This document shows positions 18,901 to 27,336 of a stretch of DNA of 64,000 nt, one piece after another. Below the pieces are notes generated by a model. The model did not search any database. It worked only from the letters and a program-made list of their open reading frames with translations, and had not been told where the DNA came from. The stretch is from Flavihumibacter fluminis. Its GTDB lineage: Bacteria; Bacteroidota; Bacteroidia; Chitinophagales; Chitinophagaceae. The stretch is taken from positions 1,313,660 to 1,377,659 of the forward strand of contig NZ_JAKEVY010000001.1 in assembly GCF_021491375.1 (NCBI RefSeq), written 5' to 3'. The position numbers and the translations under genes are program-made. Within the stretch, counting starts at the first letter, position 1; every line of letters begins with the position of its first letter.

Positions 18901-19298
18901 AGCCAGCCATTCCGCGCACTATTCTCCGGAGCCAGTTCCGTATGCAGGAATTTTCGTCTATCCTCCACCGTTTGTAAGGAGATGGAAGCGATTTCCCAAT
19001 CGCGATGCGCGCGAATATCAAATTCCGAATTTACCTGCCGGTTGGTTTTATTGTAATACACTCTACCCAGGTCATCCACATCAATTGCTACAGGTGAAAT
19101 CACCAGTGAATCTATACCCCAGAGCTTCATAGTCAGGGTACTGCCACTGTCCACCGGCGGATTGATCAGTTTAGCTACAGAATCAGCAAATCGGTTGGTA
19201 TAGGAAGGTTCAAACTCTTTTACCGGAAGCTGATCCGTTTTTTCCTTACAGGCATACACAAAAAAGAGCAAACCGGCGGCAAGGCAACCATATTTCAT
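15918..19298 (-). CDS. PVC-type haem dehydrogenase lipoprotein with HEAT repeats
   Basis: A 1126-residue lipoprotein (FVYAC, Cys17). The first ~480 residues form a membrane-bound-dehydrogenase beta-propeller (DVDDLGRVYYNK, VEMGPDGKIYWQIGDIGF, LDFGPDGALYIADW). Residues ~490-940 are HEAT-like helical repeats (RVRFFAAEALGRIA, KVRRAALLSLADLKYE). The C-terminal ~150 residues are a PVC-type haem-binding domain with CIRCH and the GPRLNDISKRITR...PSARLSPGYG block. The architecture is common in Planctomycetes and Bacteroidota and fits periplasmic oxidation of a sugar or sugar derivative with electrons passed to haem. It starts 9 bp before the XRE-cupin ATG but is more likely part of an upstream transcript from the promoter at 19333-19363. 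Confidence 0.87.
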   Translation of the reverse strand: MKYGCLAAGLLFFVYACKEKTDQLPVKEFEPSYTNRFADSVAKLINPPVDSGSTLTMKLWGIDSLVISPVAIDVDDLGRVYYNKTNRQVNSEFDIRAHRDWEIASISLQTVEDRRKFLHTELAPENSARNGWLTDVNGDSSRDWRDLTVETEVVYRLEDADGDGVADVSRMVVNDFHDEVTDVAGGVLADGNDLYVAVAPDLWRMKDKNGDGIPDEKTSISTGYGIHIGFSGHGMSGVEMGPDGKIYWQIGDIGFNGKGPDGTKYEHPNSGVIARSNPDGSDFEIFAHGLRNTHEFAFDQYGNLISEDNDGDHAGERERLVYIVNGSDAGWRSNWQYGKYNDPDNNTYKVWMEEKMYLPRWEGQAAYITPCITNYVSGPAGFVYNPGTALSPEYKNHFFVAEFVGSAAGSGVHGFTLKPKGASFELGSTKKVVGGVLPTGLDFGPDGALYIADWIDGWGTGLFGRIWKLDDEKLAATEIRKQVKALLAADFSKEGEQKLSELLSHEDMRVRMKAQFELAKRGEGSMKIFEAALKQTGNQLARIHAIWGICQLARKKDSHAQVLLPYLKDTDPEIRSQTAKWLGDIKYKAAGAALLPLLKDEQARVRFFAAEALGRIAHAPAVQPIIDMLRANNDEDAYLRHAGSLALARIGDAKPVLALANDSSTALRIAAVVALRRMANPGIAVFLKDNNEFIVTETARAINDDLSIPEALPALGDLLVTTRFKNEALIRRAINANLRVGTEKAMQNLLAYAAMEAQPAPMRVEAITALSTWVKPSVLDRVDGRLRGEVKRDPAPVQQQAGQPLITLMTNRDAAVRLAATQAVSKLQIRPATQVLGSVLKKDTDSKVRRAALLSLADLKYENMGDAIKQALSDKEKEVRVAGIDLLGKATLPANLMASLLSDVINTRSTEEKQAALLTLGKVPVAQSQPVFEQQLSKLEAGSLSPDIRIELEEAIDSTGSAALKDRLKGITAKLDQGNALAAYSAAMYGGRAERGRRIFYSNQAAQCIRCHAIDDYGGNAGPRLNDISKRITRVQILEALVNPSARLSPGYGMVTLKLKGGETISGILQEEKATSLLVKSGDAAPVNYEKAQIEKRIDATSSMPAMGDVLSKKEIRDLVSFLSEL

Positions 19299-19332
19299 AG
19301 ACAGCGCATTGTTGGATGTTAGGAATAGATGT

Positions 19333-19363
19333 AAAAATTACGCTTTTTACTGTCAGCAGCAAA
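19333..19363 (-). promoter_or_regulatory. Bacteroidota-type promoter for the haem dehydrogenase
   Basis: On the minus strand TTTG is followed after exactly 19 nt by TAATTTTT, close to the phylum consensus TTTG-N19-TAnnTTTG. The start codon at 19298 is 35 bp downstream, a normal leader length. Confidence 0.45.
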
Positions 19364-19415
19364 GCCAGTTAAGAAATGGATAAAAATCGCTAAAAGATTG
19401 GCTATTTTCATCCTT

Positions 19416-20531
19416 ATGAAGCAGTTCCTACTCTCAATCGTATTAGTAATTGTAGTCACTATTTGTTTTGCCCAGGGCGATCAGCGCACAAATTGGTACA
19501 ACCCATTGAATGCGGGCGTCCCGGTTATTGAAGGCAGGTTGTGGCAATCGGGGCTCGATCAGCCATATGACAGATTACCCGCCCATGCCATTCCGGTGGT
19601 GAGAAAAGAAGTGATGAACCTGGCCAGGAATTCAGCTGGCACCTATATCCGGTTTACTACCAGTTCCAACAACATCACAGTACGATACCAGGTAGCAGGC
19701 GGCTTACAGCTTCCGCACATGCCGGCTACCGGAGTTAGTGGTGTAGACCTCTATGCATTGGACCAGAAAGGCAACTGGCATTGGATACGCGGAAAGTATT
19801 CCTTTGGTGATACCATTCGATATAATTTCAGTCCGGTTGATTCCTCCATTCAACTAAAAGAATTCAGACTTTATTTACCTCTATACAATACGGTTAGATG
19901 GATGGAACTGGGAGTGCCTGAAAGAAATTCACTGCAATGGATAACCGCAACCAATGAAGCGCCGATTGTATTATATGGAACTTCCATTTTGCAGGGTGCC
20001 TGCGCCAGCAGAGCCGGACTTGCATGGACCAATATTTTGGGAAGAAAACTAAAGGAACCCCTTGTGAACCTTGGATTTTCCGGCAATGGCAGAATGGAGA
20101 AAGAATTGATTGATCTGATTGCAGAAAAACCTGCGAAACTGGTAGTGTTGGATTGTATGCCGAATCTCAGCAACCTGGCTACCTATCCAAAAGAAGAACT
20201 ATTGAAACGTTACCGGTATGCGGTGGAAAAACTCCGGGCGGGCAACCCCAAACTGCCCATACTGTTAGTAGAACATTGCTGCGGATTGCCTGGCACCAAC
20301 CTGGATAGCGAACAACGAGCTGCCTACCAGCAGGCCAGTGAAACCATCGCATCCATCTATCAGCAATTACAAAAGGAGGGGCACCAACAACTTTATCTGC
20401 TAACCGCTCCAACCATCAATTTTGATCAGGAAAGCACAGTTGATGGCACCCACCCCAATGATATCGGTATGATGAAATATGCGGAGGCCTATGAGCAACT
20501 CATTGGCCGGATTTTTTCGTCGCTGAACTAG
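19416..20531 (+). CDS. Exported SGNH/GDSL-family esterase
   Basis: A ~371-residue secreted hydrolase; the ATG at 19416 gives a clean signal peptide (FLLSIVLVIVVTICFAQG) and is preferred to the one at 19398. Residues ~30-165 are the N-terminal jelly-roll-like domain of this SGNH subgroup. The SGNH blocks then follow: YGTSILQGACAS (nucleophile Ser), LGFSGNGRMEKEL (Gly), LDCMPNLSN (Asn) and DGTHPNDIGM (Asp/His). It probably removes acyl groups from carbohydrates outside the cell. Its 3' end overlaps the convergent small gene at 20500-20691 by 32 bp. Confidence 0.9.
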   Translation: MKQFLLSIVLVIVVTICFAQGDQRTNWYNPLNAGVPVIEGRLWQSGLDQPYDRLPAHAIPVVRKEVMNLARNSAGTYIRFTTSSNNITVRYQVAGGLQLPHMPATGVSGVDLYALDQKGNWHWIRGKYSFGDTIRYNFSPVDSSIQLKEFRLYLPLYNTVRWMELGVPERNSLQWITATNEAPIVLYGTSILQGACASRAGLAWTNILGRKLKEPLVNLGFSGNGRMEKELIDLIAEKPAKLVVLDCMPNLSNLATYPKEELLKRYRYAVEKLRAGNPKLPILLVEHCCGLPGTNLDSEQRAAYQQASETIASIYQQLQKEGHQQLYLLTAPTINFDQESTVDGTHPNDIGMMKYAEAYEQLIGRIFSSLN

Positions 20532-20691
20532 GATTTTTCTCCGGGTATCCATCCTTCGACTTTTCATATGTCCCCTTCTCCTCATTCTGGCTCTCCTTAT
20601 AGGGAGGCTTTTTTGAAGTAGAGCGGGGTTTGGTAGCTCTTGCTACTTTTTTCTTTTTGTCCAATGTGGAGGAGTTGGTAGACTTTTCCAT
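20500..20691 (-). CDS. Small lysine-rich hypothetical protein
   Basis: A 63-residue reading frame starting with MEKSTNSSTLDKKKK and ending KKSGQ, very rich in Lys, Ser and Thr with no hydrophobic core, so probably disordered. It lies 15 bp after the copper-protein stop in the same direction, which supports a real gene, but it overlaps the 3' end of the SGNH gene by 32 bp on the opposite strand. No family is recognised. Confidence 0.45.
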   Translation of the reverse strand: MEKSTNSSTLDKKKKVARATKPRSTSKKPPYKESQNEEKGTYEKSKDGYPEKNPSSATKKSGQ

Positions 20692-20705
20692 AATTGAATG
20701 TTTTA

Positions 20706-21041
20706 TCAGGAAAGTAAGATGCGACATTCTTCCGCGCAATGCCTGCACAGCGTAGCACATTCCCTGCAATGATCATGATCGTGTTGCTCACATTCCATCG
20801 CGCAGGACTCACATATTTCCGCGCATAAGGGTAACAGTGAAAATACAAACGGACTTTGCATCGAAAGCAAATCAGCCATCGCTTTAGTAATACTGGAACA
20901 TTCCATATTCAGCTGAATGCAATTCCGCATATGATGCAGGTGTTCTTCCTTCAAACAACTGGCTGCGCAGTAGCTGGAAGCTGCATAGGCCCTTAAGCAG
21001 GCATCCACACAGGCTTTGTATTTTACGTGAAGATTATCCAT
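20706..21041 (-). CDS. Four-helix bundle copper-binding protein (Csp/DUF326-like)
   Basis: A 111-residue Cys-rich helical protein with no signal peptide. Cysteines fall in the spacing of DUF326/Csp copper-storage proteins: CVDACLRAY, CAASCLKEEHLHH, CIQLNMEC, CAEICESCAMEC, then HDHDHCRECATLCRHCAEEC. In the family these Cys line the inside of a four-helix bundle and hold many Cu(I) ions. The lack of a signal sequence points to a cytosolic store or chaperone. It is the middle gene of a small minus-strand operon with a glycosyltransferase-like fragment and a Lys-rich small protein; no copper ATPase is near. Confidence 0.9.
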   Translation of the reverse strand: MDNLHVKYKACVDACLRAYAASSYCAASCLKEEHLHHMRNCIQLNMECSSITKAMADLLSMQSPFVFSLLPLCAEICESCAMECEQHDHDHCRECATLCRHCAEECRILLS

Positions 21042-21057
21042 GTTATTTGTTTTTAAA

Positions 21058-21579
21058 TTAAGAAACCGTTAATGTCATTGGCGCAAGCATCGACTGAAGC
21101 AACTCCTTCAACTTCTGTGTATTGGAATGAATGGACAGAACTACCAGATTCGCTGCTGAATAATAGTATTTCATTAGTCGCTCTGGTTTCTGTCCGGTAA
21201 ACAACCATTTCCAGCTACAACGCGAATTTTCCATATGCAGATCCAGCTCAGCCAGTCCTTTACAGAAGGACGAATCAGGCAAATCCATTGTACCACCCAT
21301 GAAATACAATTGCCCCTTTCCTGTTGGTGGAAGGCACTTTAGAATTTCAGGCAATAACTGGATGGTAGCTTCGGGTTTTGAAAAATCATCCTGGATCATC
21401 AGAATGAAATCATTGGCTGGTATGCCCAGTGCCTGTCTGGCCAGGATACGATCCATCGGCACAAAATTGATACTTCGATAATCACGGCGTTCGCCGGAAA
21501 TGAATTGAATATCACCTAGAGTAAAAGAACCTGGCAAGGCAAGTCGGGCTTCATTGGATAAGATAGCGCTGTTTCTCAT
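21058..21579 (-). CDS. Stand-alone GT-B C-terminal-lobe-like protein
   Basis: A 173-residue protein with no signal peptide. The segment FVPMDRILARQALGIPANDF is very like the linker that opens the C-terminal Rossmann lobe of GT4 glycosyltransferases (compare FRPMDR..AR..LGLP). GQLYFMGGTMDLPDS and the later MKYYYSAANLVVLS follow the order of that lobe. The N-terminal acceptor lobe is absent, and the EX7E motif typical of GT4 enzymes is not seen, so catalysis is doubtful. It may be a decayed glycosyltransferase or a recruited binding domain. It is 16 bp upstream of the copper-protein gene. Confidence 0.65.
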   Translation of the reverse strand: MRNSAILSNEARLALPGSFTLGDIQFISGERRDYRSINFVPMDRILARQALGIPANDFILMIQDDFSKPEATIQLLPEILKCLPPTGKGQLYFMGGTMDLPDSSFCKGLAELDLHMENSRCSWKWLFTGQKPERLMKYYYSAANLVVLSIHSNTQKLKELLQSMLAPMTLTVS

Positions 21580-21678
21580 ACCCTATATCCCAAAAGATTG
21601 TGCCAGTAAATGTTAAAGGGAAAGTAGGCCAGCTCAGGAGAAACGGGGCATTTTAACCTCAGTTTAATGTGGCATTTT

Positions 21679-22314
21679 CTACCCTAAGAGCCTGAGTTCC
21701 ATAGCCAGTTTGAGTAACTGCTGGGTAGTTTTTACATTCAGCTTCTGCATCAGATTTTTGCGATGTGTTTCCACCGTAAACGGACTCAAAAACAGTTTAT
21801 CTGCAATCTGCGGACCGGTTAGTCCCTCATACAACAGTGTCAGTATCTCTTTTTCCCTCCTCGTAAGAATGGGCTTGGCACTGATCGCGTGCTGTACCGA
21901 GTTAAACTGTTCCAAAATTTTCTGGTTGGCGGCCTTACTGAGGTAAATGGCGCCGTTCATTACTTCATCAATAGCTTTTACCAGCTCCTCTCTTTCCATA
22001 TTTTTCAGCAGGTACCCATTTCCTCCATTGGCCAGGAAGCTGCTGATAATCCCCGCCTCATTGGTGGAGGTTAACCCAATAATGCGGGTTGTTTTATTGA
22101 ACCCACGAATCGCACTGCACAATTGCATGCCATCCGTATCAGGCAGGTTGATATCCAGCAAAACCACATCGGGTTCCTGCTCACGAATCTGCTCCAGTGC
22201 AGCAGCACCGGTTTTGCAAATCCCGATCACCGACAAATAACCGGAGCTTCCTATCATCGTCGAAACGCCTTCCCCAACCAATGGATGATCATCCACAATC
22301 AGTATTCGTATCAT
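21679..22314 (-). CDS. NarL/LuxR-family response regulator
   Basis: A 211-residue response regulator. The receiver domain (~1-120) has the acidic DDHP near residue 8, the phosphoacceptor Asp in VVLLDINLPDTDG (~54) and the Thr/Lys switch residues (LTSTNE, LLKNM). The C-terminal LuxR-type HTH (~145-205) holds ILTRREKEILTLLYEG and PFTVETHRKNLMQKL. It overlaps the histidine kinase gene by 4 bp, so the two are a cognate pair. Its targets cannot be read from the sequence; the plus-strand export operon starting at 24503 diverges from the kinase and is one candidate. Confidence 0.94.
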   Translation of the reverse strand: MIRILIVDDHPLVGEGVSTMIGSSGYLSVIGICKTGAAALEQIREQEPDVVLLDINLPDTDGMQLCSAIRGFNKTTRIIGLTSTNEAGIISSFLANGGNGYLLKNMEREELVKAIDEVMNGAIYLSKAANQKILEQFNSVQHAISAKPILTRREKEILTLLYEGLTGPQIADKLFLSPFTVETHRKNLMQKLNVKTTQQLLKLAMELRLLG

Positions 22315-24353
22315 GCGACTGCTTCTTTTTCATTCAATAAAAACTCCATCAGGATAGTGGTTCCAATACCTTTTTCAGAATCAATGGACAATTGTCCGTT
22401 CAGATAATTCACCCGGCTCTTCACAGATGACAAGCCTGCATGCACGCCCCCATCCGATGGCTCCAGATCAAACCCGGCCCCATTATCTTCCACGGTGACG
22501 GTCAACCGATCTCCCAGTTTATTAAACTGTATAATGGCTTCGGTTGCGCGTGCATGTTTGATGATATTGTTCAGCAATTCCTGGATGATCCGGTACAACA
22601 TCACTTCTGTTGATGCATTCAGTCGTTGCTCCATACCATAATCAAGCATAGTCACCTGTAATTGCCGCGATGCCGATATACTATTGCAAAACTCCTGCAC
22701 CGCCTGCAACAAACCCAGTTTGATCAGCACATCGGGCATCATGTTGTGCGCGATCCGCCGCACTTCCTGTGCCGCAGTATCTACCAGTTCATAACTTTTG
22801 GAAAACAGTTGATTTTCCCTGAGCATTTCGTTCTCATGCTGCAAGGCACTGAAATGCATTTTCACCGTGGAGAACAAGCCTCCCAATCCATCGTGCAGAT
22901 CTTTGGCAATGCGCGACCGCTCCATTTCTTGGCCATTTACCATGGACTGCAGGGATACCACCTGCTGCTGTCTTTCCAGCATATTGATTTGCTCGAATTG
23001 CAGCGCCCGATCCTTTTCCGCAATGATTCTTTTCTGCCGGTTGACGAAATACAACAAGCCAAGAATAAACACCAGTGCCGCACCTACCAACCCTCCTATC
23101 CACAATTGTTTGTTCCGCTTCGCCAGTGAAAACTGCTTAGACAAATTATCCAACTGCAGGAATGCAATCTCGGTTTCCTTTTTCTGGTGTTGGTATTTTG
23201 ATTCCAGGAAATTGATCTCCCTGGTTTTCTCCTGGTCATAAATCAACCCACTGATCTGACGCGCCTCCCGTTCAAATTGATACGCTTTTGCATAGTCGCC
23301 TTTTTTCGCATAAGCTTCTGCCAGTAAGCTGGCTGATTTCCGCATGATGTTTTTCAGATTAGACGCAGCCGCAGAGTCATACGAAACATGCAACTGACGA
23401 ATGGCAGCGGGTATATCCTCCTGTAAATAAGCAATTCGTCCCGCCCGGTAATAGCCATCTGCCAGTTCATTTTTCAACTTTAATTCCTTCGCCAGGTTAA
23501 TCGCATCCTGTGCATATCCCAAAGCAGCCGGGTATAGTTTCTCCACATCCGCATAATAATCGGCACTGAGTTTGGCATGCATCATTGAATAATCTTTTTG
23601 CTGAAATGCACTCCAGTCGTAATTCTTAACCCCCGCTCCCATCTGATCCAGCATCTGTTTGGCACGCGCCAGGCTATCCGCCGCGAGATAATTCAGGTGA
23701 TACTCATAATAGTATTCCATCTTCAGCCGGTTGCTGATGGAATCAAAATAGATCCTGGTCTTATTGAGGTAATCAATCGCTTTAACAGGAATCTGCAATT
23801 GCCGGTAATCACTCGCGATATTCAGGTAAATGAGCGCCCGGTTATTATAATTGACCGGAACAATTTTCTCCACTATTTCCATGGCCCTCAACCTGTTTTC
23901 CAGTGAGCTGCTGAAATCACCATTGATATTATAAATGCCTCCCAGGTTGTTAAAAGCCATCATCTGGAATCGGTTCTTCAAACTATCATTTGAAAGTTTT
24001 TCTGCACCGGCAATCACTCCATTAAAGCGTTCTATACTTTCCGCCCAGTTGGATTTACTGCGTTGATAATTGCCAAGCAGCAACTGCCCCTGTAATACGC
24101 CCGCGGCATACTTGACTTTTTCCGCCAGCTGTATGGCAGCGTTGAGTCGTTCAAGCCCTACACTATCCTGCTGATTCTTCAGTTCATAATTGGCTAATGT
24201 TTGCATGGCATCCACCCGGGCAGTGTCTGAGTTGGCCGACTGAATTACTGCCTTTAAACTGTCTTCGTTTAGCTTTTGTGCCATTGCAGTGCCACCTCCT
24301 AACATCAAAAGAAGTACCCCTGCCACCAGTAACCGGGATCTGATTCCAGCCAT
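22311..24353 (-). CDS. TPR-containing NarL-type sensor histidine kinase
   Basis: A 680-residue kinase. After a signal-like segment (LLVAGVLLLMLGGGTAMA) residues ~30-400 are TPR-type helical repeats, placed in the periplasm by the single transmembrane helix (IGGLVGAALVFILGLLYFV, ~430-448). The HisKA_3 dimerisation/phosphoacceptor helix has RIAKDLHDGLGGL with the His near 487, and the HATPase_c domain has ELLNNIIKHARA (N box) and VEDNGAGFDL (G1). The TPR sensory arm is common in Bacteroidota and probably senses a protein or peptide partner. It overlaps its response regulator by 4 bp. Confidence 0.94.
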   Translation of the reverse strand: MAGIRSRLLVAGVLLLMLGGGTAMAQKLNEDSLKAVIQSANSDTARVDAMQTLANYELKNQQDSVGLERLNAAIQLAEKVKYAAGVLQGQLLLGNYQRSKSNWAESIERFNGVIAGAEKLSNDSLKNRFQMMAFNNLGGIYNINGDFSSSLENRLRAMEIVEKIVPVNYNNRALIYLNIASDYRQLQIPVKAIDYLNKTRIYFDSISNRLKMEYYYEYHLNYLAADSLARAKQMLDQMGAGVKNYDWSAFQQKDYSMMHAKLSADYYADVEKLYPAALGYAQDAINLAKELKLKNELADGYYRAGRIAYLQEDIPAAIRQLHVSYDSAAASNLKNIMRKSASLLAEAYAKKGDYAKAYQFEREARQISGLIYDQEKTREINFLESKYQHQKKETEIAFLQLDNLSKQFSLAKRNKQLWIGGLVGAALVFILGLLYFVNRQKRIIAEKDRALQFEQINMLERQQQVVSLQSMVNGQEMERSRIAKDLHDGLGGLFSTVKMHFSALQHENEMLRENQLFSKSYELVDTAAQEVRRIAHNMMPDVLIKLGLLQAVQEFCNSISASRQLQVTMLDYGMEQRLNASTEVMLYRIIQELLNNIIKHARATEAIIQFNKLGDRLTVTVEDNGAGFDLEPSDGGVHAGLSSVKSRVNYLNGQLSIDSEKGIGTTILMEFLLNEKEAVA

Positions 24354-24502
24354 ATTGTTTTCTTAATTGTGCGATAAGTTATAACTGTTCTGCGGATTCC
24401 TTTCTACCTCCATTCAGGTATTTTTTTTGGCCAAAATCCACCCGGTTCCGGTATTGAATCGGGCTGACCGAAATACAAACTTTACAGCAGAAAATTTATT
24501 GT

Positions 24503-25723
24503 ATGTCGCTTAGAATTAGCTTATTGATAGCCGTTATGGCAAGCTGTTTCGCCTCCCTGGCGCAGGAAGAACCCGCCAATAAAAGGGTTTCCCCCAAGGA
24601 GTTTGCCATCCCCGCCTCCCCCATTTTTGATATCATGGGTGTTACCCCCTCCCAGGTGAACCGCACAGCTGATATCAAAGACTTCAAGGTGGATTGGTCT
24701 TTTAAATCATGGCGACTCAATCCCAATCTTGCCCTGCAATCGCAGCCGATCTGGGAACTCTTCTACCACCGGAAAGACCTTACCAAGTACCAGGCGGCCT
24801 CCAACTTTATGCGCAAGCTGGCTTCCCTGGATCTTTCCATCGGATCGATTCAGGATGAAAATGAAGACCGCCGGATTGGCTTTGCCCTGAAAGCCAACCT
24901 CTTCCGGCAGCATGATCCCCTGATGGCAAAAGATCTCTATGCGGATATCAGTGACCGTTATAAGCAGGAAAAAGAAGACCTGCAGGCCACGCTCAAACAA
25001 CTCGAGCAGCAACTCGATAGCACCACCAACATCCTGGAAAAACCGGGACTACGGGAGCAGATCCGTTCCACAGAAGAACAATTATTATCCATCAACTCCA
25101 GGCGCAACAATGAGATCACCGAACGTGCTAAAATCTTCACTGCCGAACACTGGAATGCCAGCTCCCTGGATATCGCCTTTGGTCGGGTCTATTCTTACCA
25201 GACCGATCCTGAAGGATCGCTGAAATCACTCCGACTCAATCGCAACACTGCATATGCCGGCTGGATCAATGGCAGTTTAGGACTTGGAAAAAAGTTCCTC
25301 TTATCCGGCCTGTTCAGAACAAGCTGGTACGAAGAAGAACTGGAGTTCCAGTTGCGCAATACTCAAACCGGTGAAGAACAGACTACCCTTGCCGTGGCAG
25401 AAAACATGCTCTTTACCATGGGCGCGAATATCAGATACGGAGGCCCTTACTTCAATTTCTTCGCCGAATTCCTCTATGAACAAAAAGGATTGAAGACACC
25501 CCTTGAAGCGTTGGAAAAAGCATTTGGTGCACCCGCCGGATTTGAAGTAGTTGGCAATACCGTGAAATGGGATGTGGTACAACCGAATACCATCAGCTTT
25601 GGTGGCGACTGGCGATTCAACCGAAGTGTAGTGCTCAACTATGGCATGCGCTGCATCTTTGACAAGAGCTGGACTTTCACGCGCTTTATTCCTGTAGTAT
25701 CCATCGCCTGTATGATGCGATAA
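24503..25723 (+). CDS. Exported protein with coiled coil and probable outer-membrane barrel
   Basis: A 406-residue protein with a signal peptide ending FASLAQEE. Residues ~150-215 are a charged coiled coil (LEQQLDSTTNILEKPG). The remainder alternates polar and aromatic residues in strand-like stretches (YAGWINGSLGLGKKFLLSG, NYGMRCIFDKSWTFTRF), consistent with a small outer-membrane barrel or a surface-facing beta domain; this is inference. No named family is recognised. It is the first gene of a plus-strand set with the SGNH hydrolase (43 bp later) and the lipase, so the three are probably one operon for exported lipid or ester hydrolysis. Confidence 0.72.
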   Translation: MSLRISLLIAVMASCFASLAQEEPANKRVSPKEFAIPASPIFDIMGVTPSQVNRTADIKDFKVDWSFKSWRLNPNLALQSQPIWELFYHRKDLTKYQAASNFMRKLASLDLSIGSIQDENEDRRIGFALKANLFRQHDPLMAKDLYADISDRYKQEKEDLQATLKQLEQQLDSTTNILEKPGLREQIRSTEEQLLSINSRRNNEITERAKIFTAEHWNASSLDIAFGRVYSYQTDPEGSLKSLRLNRNTAYAGWINGSLGLGKKFLLSGLFRTSWYEEELEFQLRNTQTGEEQTTLAVAENMLFTMGANIRYGGPYFNFFAEFLYEQKGLKTPLEALEKAFGAPAGFEVVGNTVKWDVVQPNTISFGGDWRFNRSVVLNYGMRCIFDKSWTFTRFIPVVSIACMMR

Positions 25724-25766
25724 GTTATAGCCCCTCAACCATTACCATAAACATAAATTAACCTGT

Positions 25767-27326
25767 ATGAAGAAGACGAATGTTCTCATCGCTAGCAGCC
25801 TGCTGTTCAGCAATGCGCTGCTGGCTCAATTCTCTGCAATCAAAATGCCAATGGCACCTGGTGTGCGCAAAGCAACTGCTACTGTCAACCTCAATGGCCT
25901 GAGCACCACCCAGGCAAAAGTGTCGGTTGTATATGGCACCGATTCCATGGCAGTGGTGAATGCATTTAATATGCAACGTCGAGATCCATCCAAATATTTT
26001 GAATCACCAGCAACGCTCACTGCTGGAGCCAATGGCACAGCTAATGCTACTGTGATATTTCCCCACAAGGACAAAGCTGCCGGCAGAAGAGAACGGGTCT
26101 TTAATCCGGGCACCAAACTTTTTTATGCCTGGGCAAGAACCAACACGCCTGCAGGAGCAAGCAGTGAATTGACCCTGAATAGTCCGGTTAGAAGTTTCAC
26201 TATGCCGCGCCCACTCACGATTGCTTACCTGGGTGATTCCTATGCATCGGGAGAAGGAGCCAAAGGGCAGGCCTGGCTGAATGAAGCCTGCCATCGCTCC
26301 GCTAATAGTGGAGGTGAACTGGCCATACGCAAATTAAAGAGAGAAAGAACCGATATCGAAATTGATTACATCAATACTACCTGCAGTGGAGCAAGATTGA
26401 TAGATTTTTATGCCGTTGCACAACCCATAGAGCCTGGTAAACCTGGAACAAAACAAGGACTCCAGGTAGATCTGGTGGATGCCTGGCTAAATAGAAACGG
26501 ATACGACGCATTGGATATTCTCCTGGCAGATGGAGGAGGAAATGATGTTGGCTTTGCGAATGTTGTAACAGCGGGACTGCTTTCTTTCTTTCAGAATGTG
26601 AGAGATGATCAAACCCTGATGACCACCGCACGCAACGCCCTGAACAAACTGCCTGATAATTTCAGTTTGTTCAAATTATACCTGGAATCAAAAATGGAAG
26701 TAGGTCGTGTCATCTGGTTTAACTATCCCAACCCAATGACTGGTAACCCTATAGGTAACGGCAGACACGATGCCAATCTTTGCAAGCAGGATCATATCAG
26801 AGCAGGTAATCCGCTTGATTGCTGGGGAGTGTTGGAAAACCAGATGGACAATACAGACTGGCAATTTGTGCACGATAATATTTTCCTCGTTTTAAATCAG
26901 AAAGTTAGAGAAGCTGCTACTACACACGGGTGGGATTTGGTAGATGTTTCCAGTCGCGCTTTACGAAATGGCATCTGTAATTGTGAAGGTTATTTCAATA
27001 CAGTTGGGCAATCATTAGCATCACAAGGAGATCAAAACGGTACCATGCATCCGAATGCAACTGGTTTTAGAGAAATCTACCGCGATCCTTTATACACCCA
27101 ATTAAATACCTCTATTGACCGTGTACAAAAAGATTATATCGCGGATGCCAAAGCAAGAGCCATAGAAGCCGCCAAGCAAAAAGCAAGGGCACAGATGGCA
27201 TTTAAAGCCCGAATGAATCAACTGACACAGATGGTATCGGAACAAAATCAATTCAGCAGTCAGATTAAAAAACTTCAACTGCTGAAACCCCAGCCTGCGC
27301 TTACCCCCAAATCCCTCAAGCAATAA
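25767..27326 (+). CDS. Exported SGNH/GDSL hydrolase
   Basis: A 519-residue exported hydrolase (signal LLFSNALLAQF). The first ~130 residues look like a fibronectin- or Ig-like beta domain. The catalytic domain shows YLGDSYASGEGAKG at ~155 (nucleophile Ser, GDSxxxGEG form), LADGGGNDVGF (~250, Asn) and TMHPNATGFRE (~425, His). The C-terminal ~75 residues are a Lys/Gln-rich coiled coil (AKQKARAQMAFKARMNQL). The GDSxxSGEG form is seen in secreted esterases and lipases. Only 10 bp separate it from the class 3 lipase gene, so the two products probably work together. Confidence 0.87.
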   Translation: MKKTNVLIASSLLFSNALLAQFSAIKMPMAPGVRKATATVNLNGLSTTQAKVSVVYGTDSMAVVNAFNMQRRDPSKYFESPATLTAGANGTANATVIFPHKDKAAGRRERVFNPGTKLFYAWARTNTPAGASSELTLNSPVRSFTMPRPLTIAYLGDSYASGEGAKGQAWLNEACHRSANSGGELAIRKLKRERTDIEIDYINTTCSGARLIDFYAVAQPIEPGKPGTKQGLQVDLVDAWLNRNGYDALDILLADGGGNDVGFANVVTAGLLSFFQNVRDDQTLMTTARNALNKLPDNFSLFKLYLESKMEVGRVIWFNYPNPMTGNPIGNGRHDANLCKQDHIRAGNPLDCWGVLENQMDNTDWQFVHDNIFLVLNQKVREAATTHGWDLVDVSSRALRNGICNCEGYFNTVGQSLASQGDQNGTMHPNATGFREIYRDPLYTQLNTSIDRVQKDYIADAKARAIEAAKQKARAQMAFKARMNQLTQMVSEQNQFSSQIKKLQLLKPQPALTPKSLKQ

Positions 27327-27336
27327 ACCTGTCACT

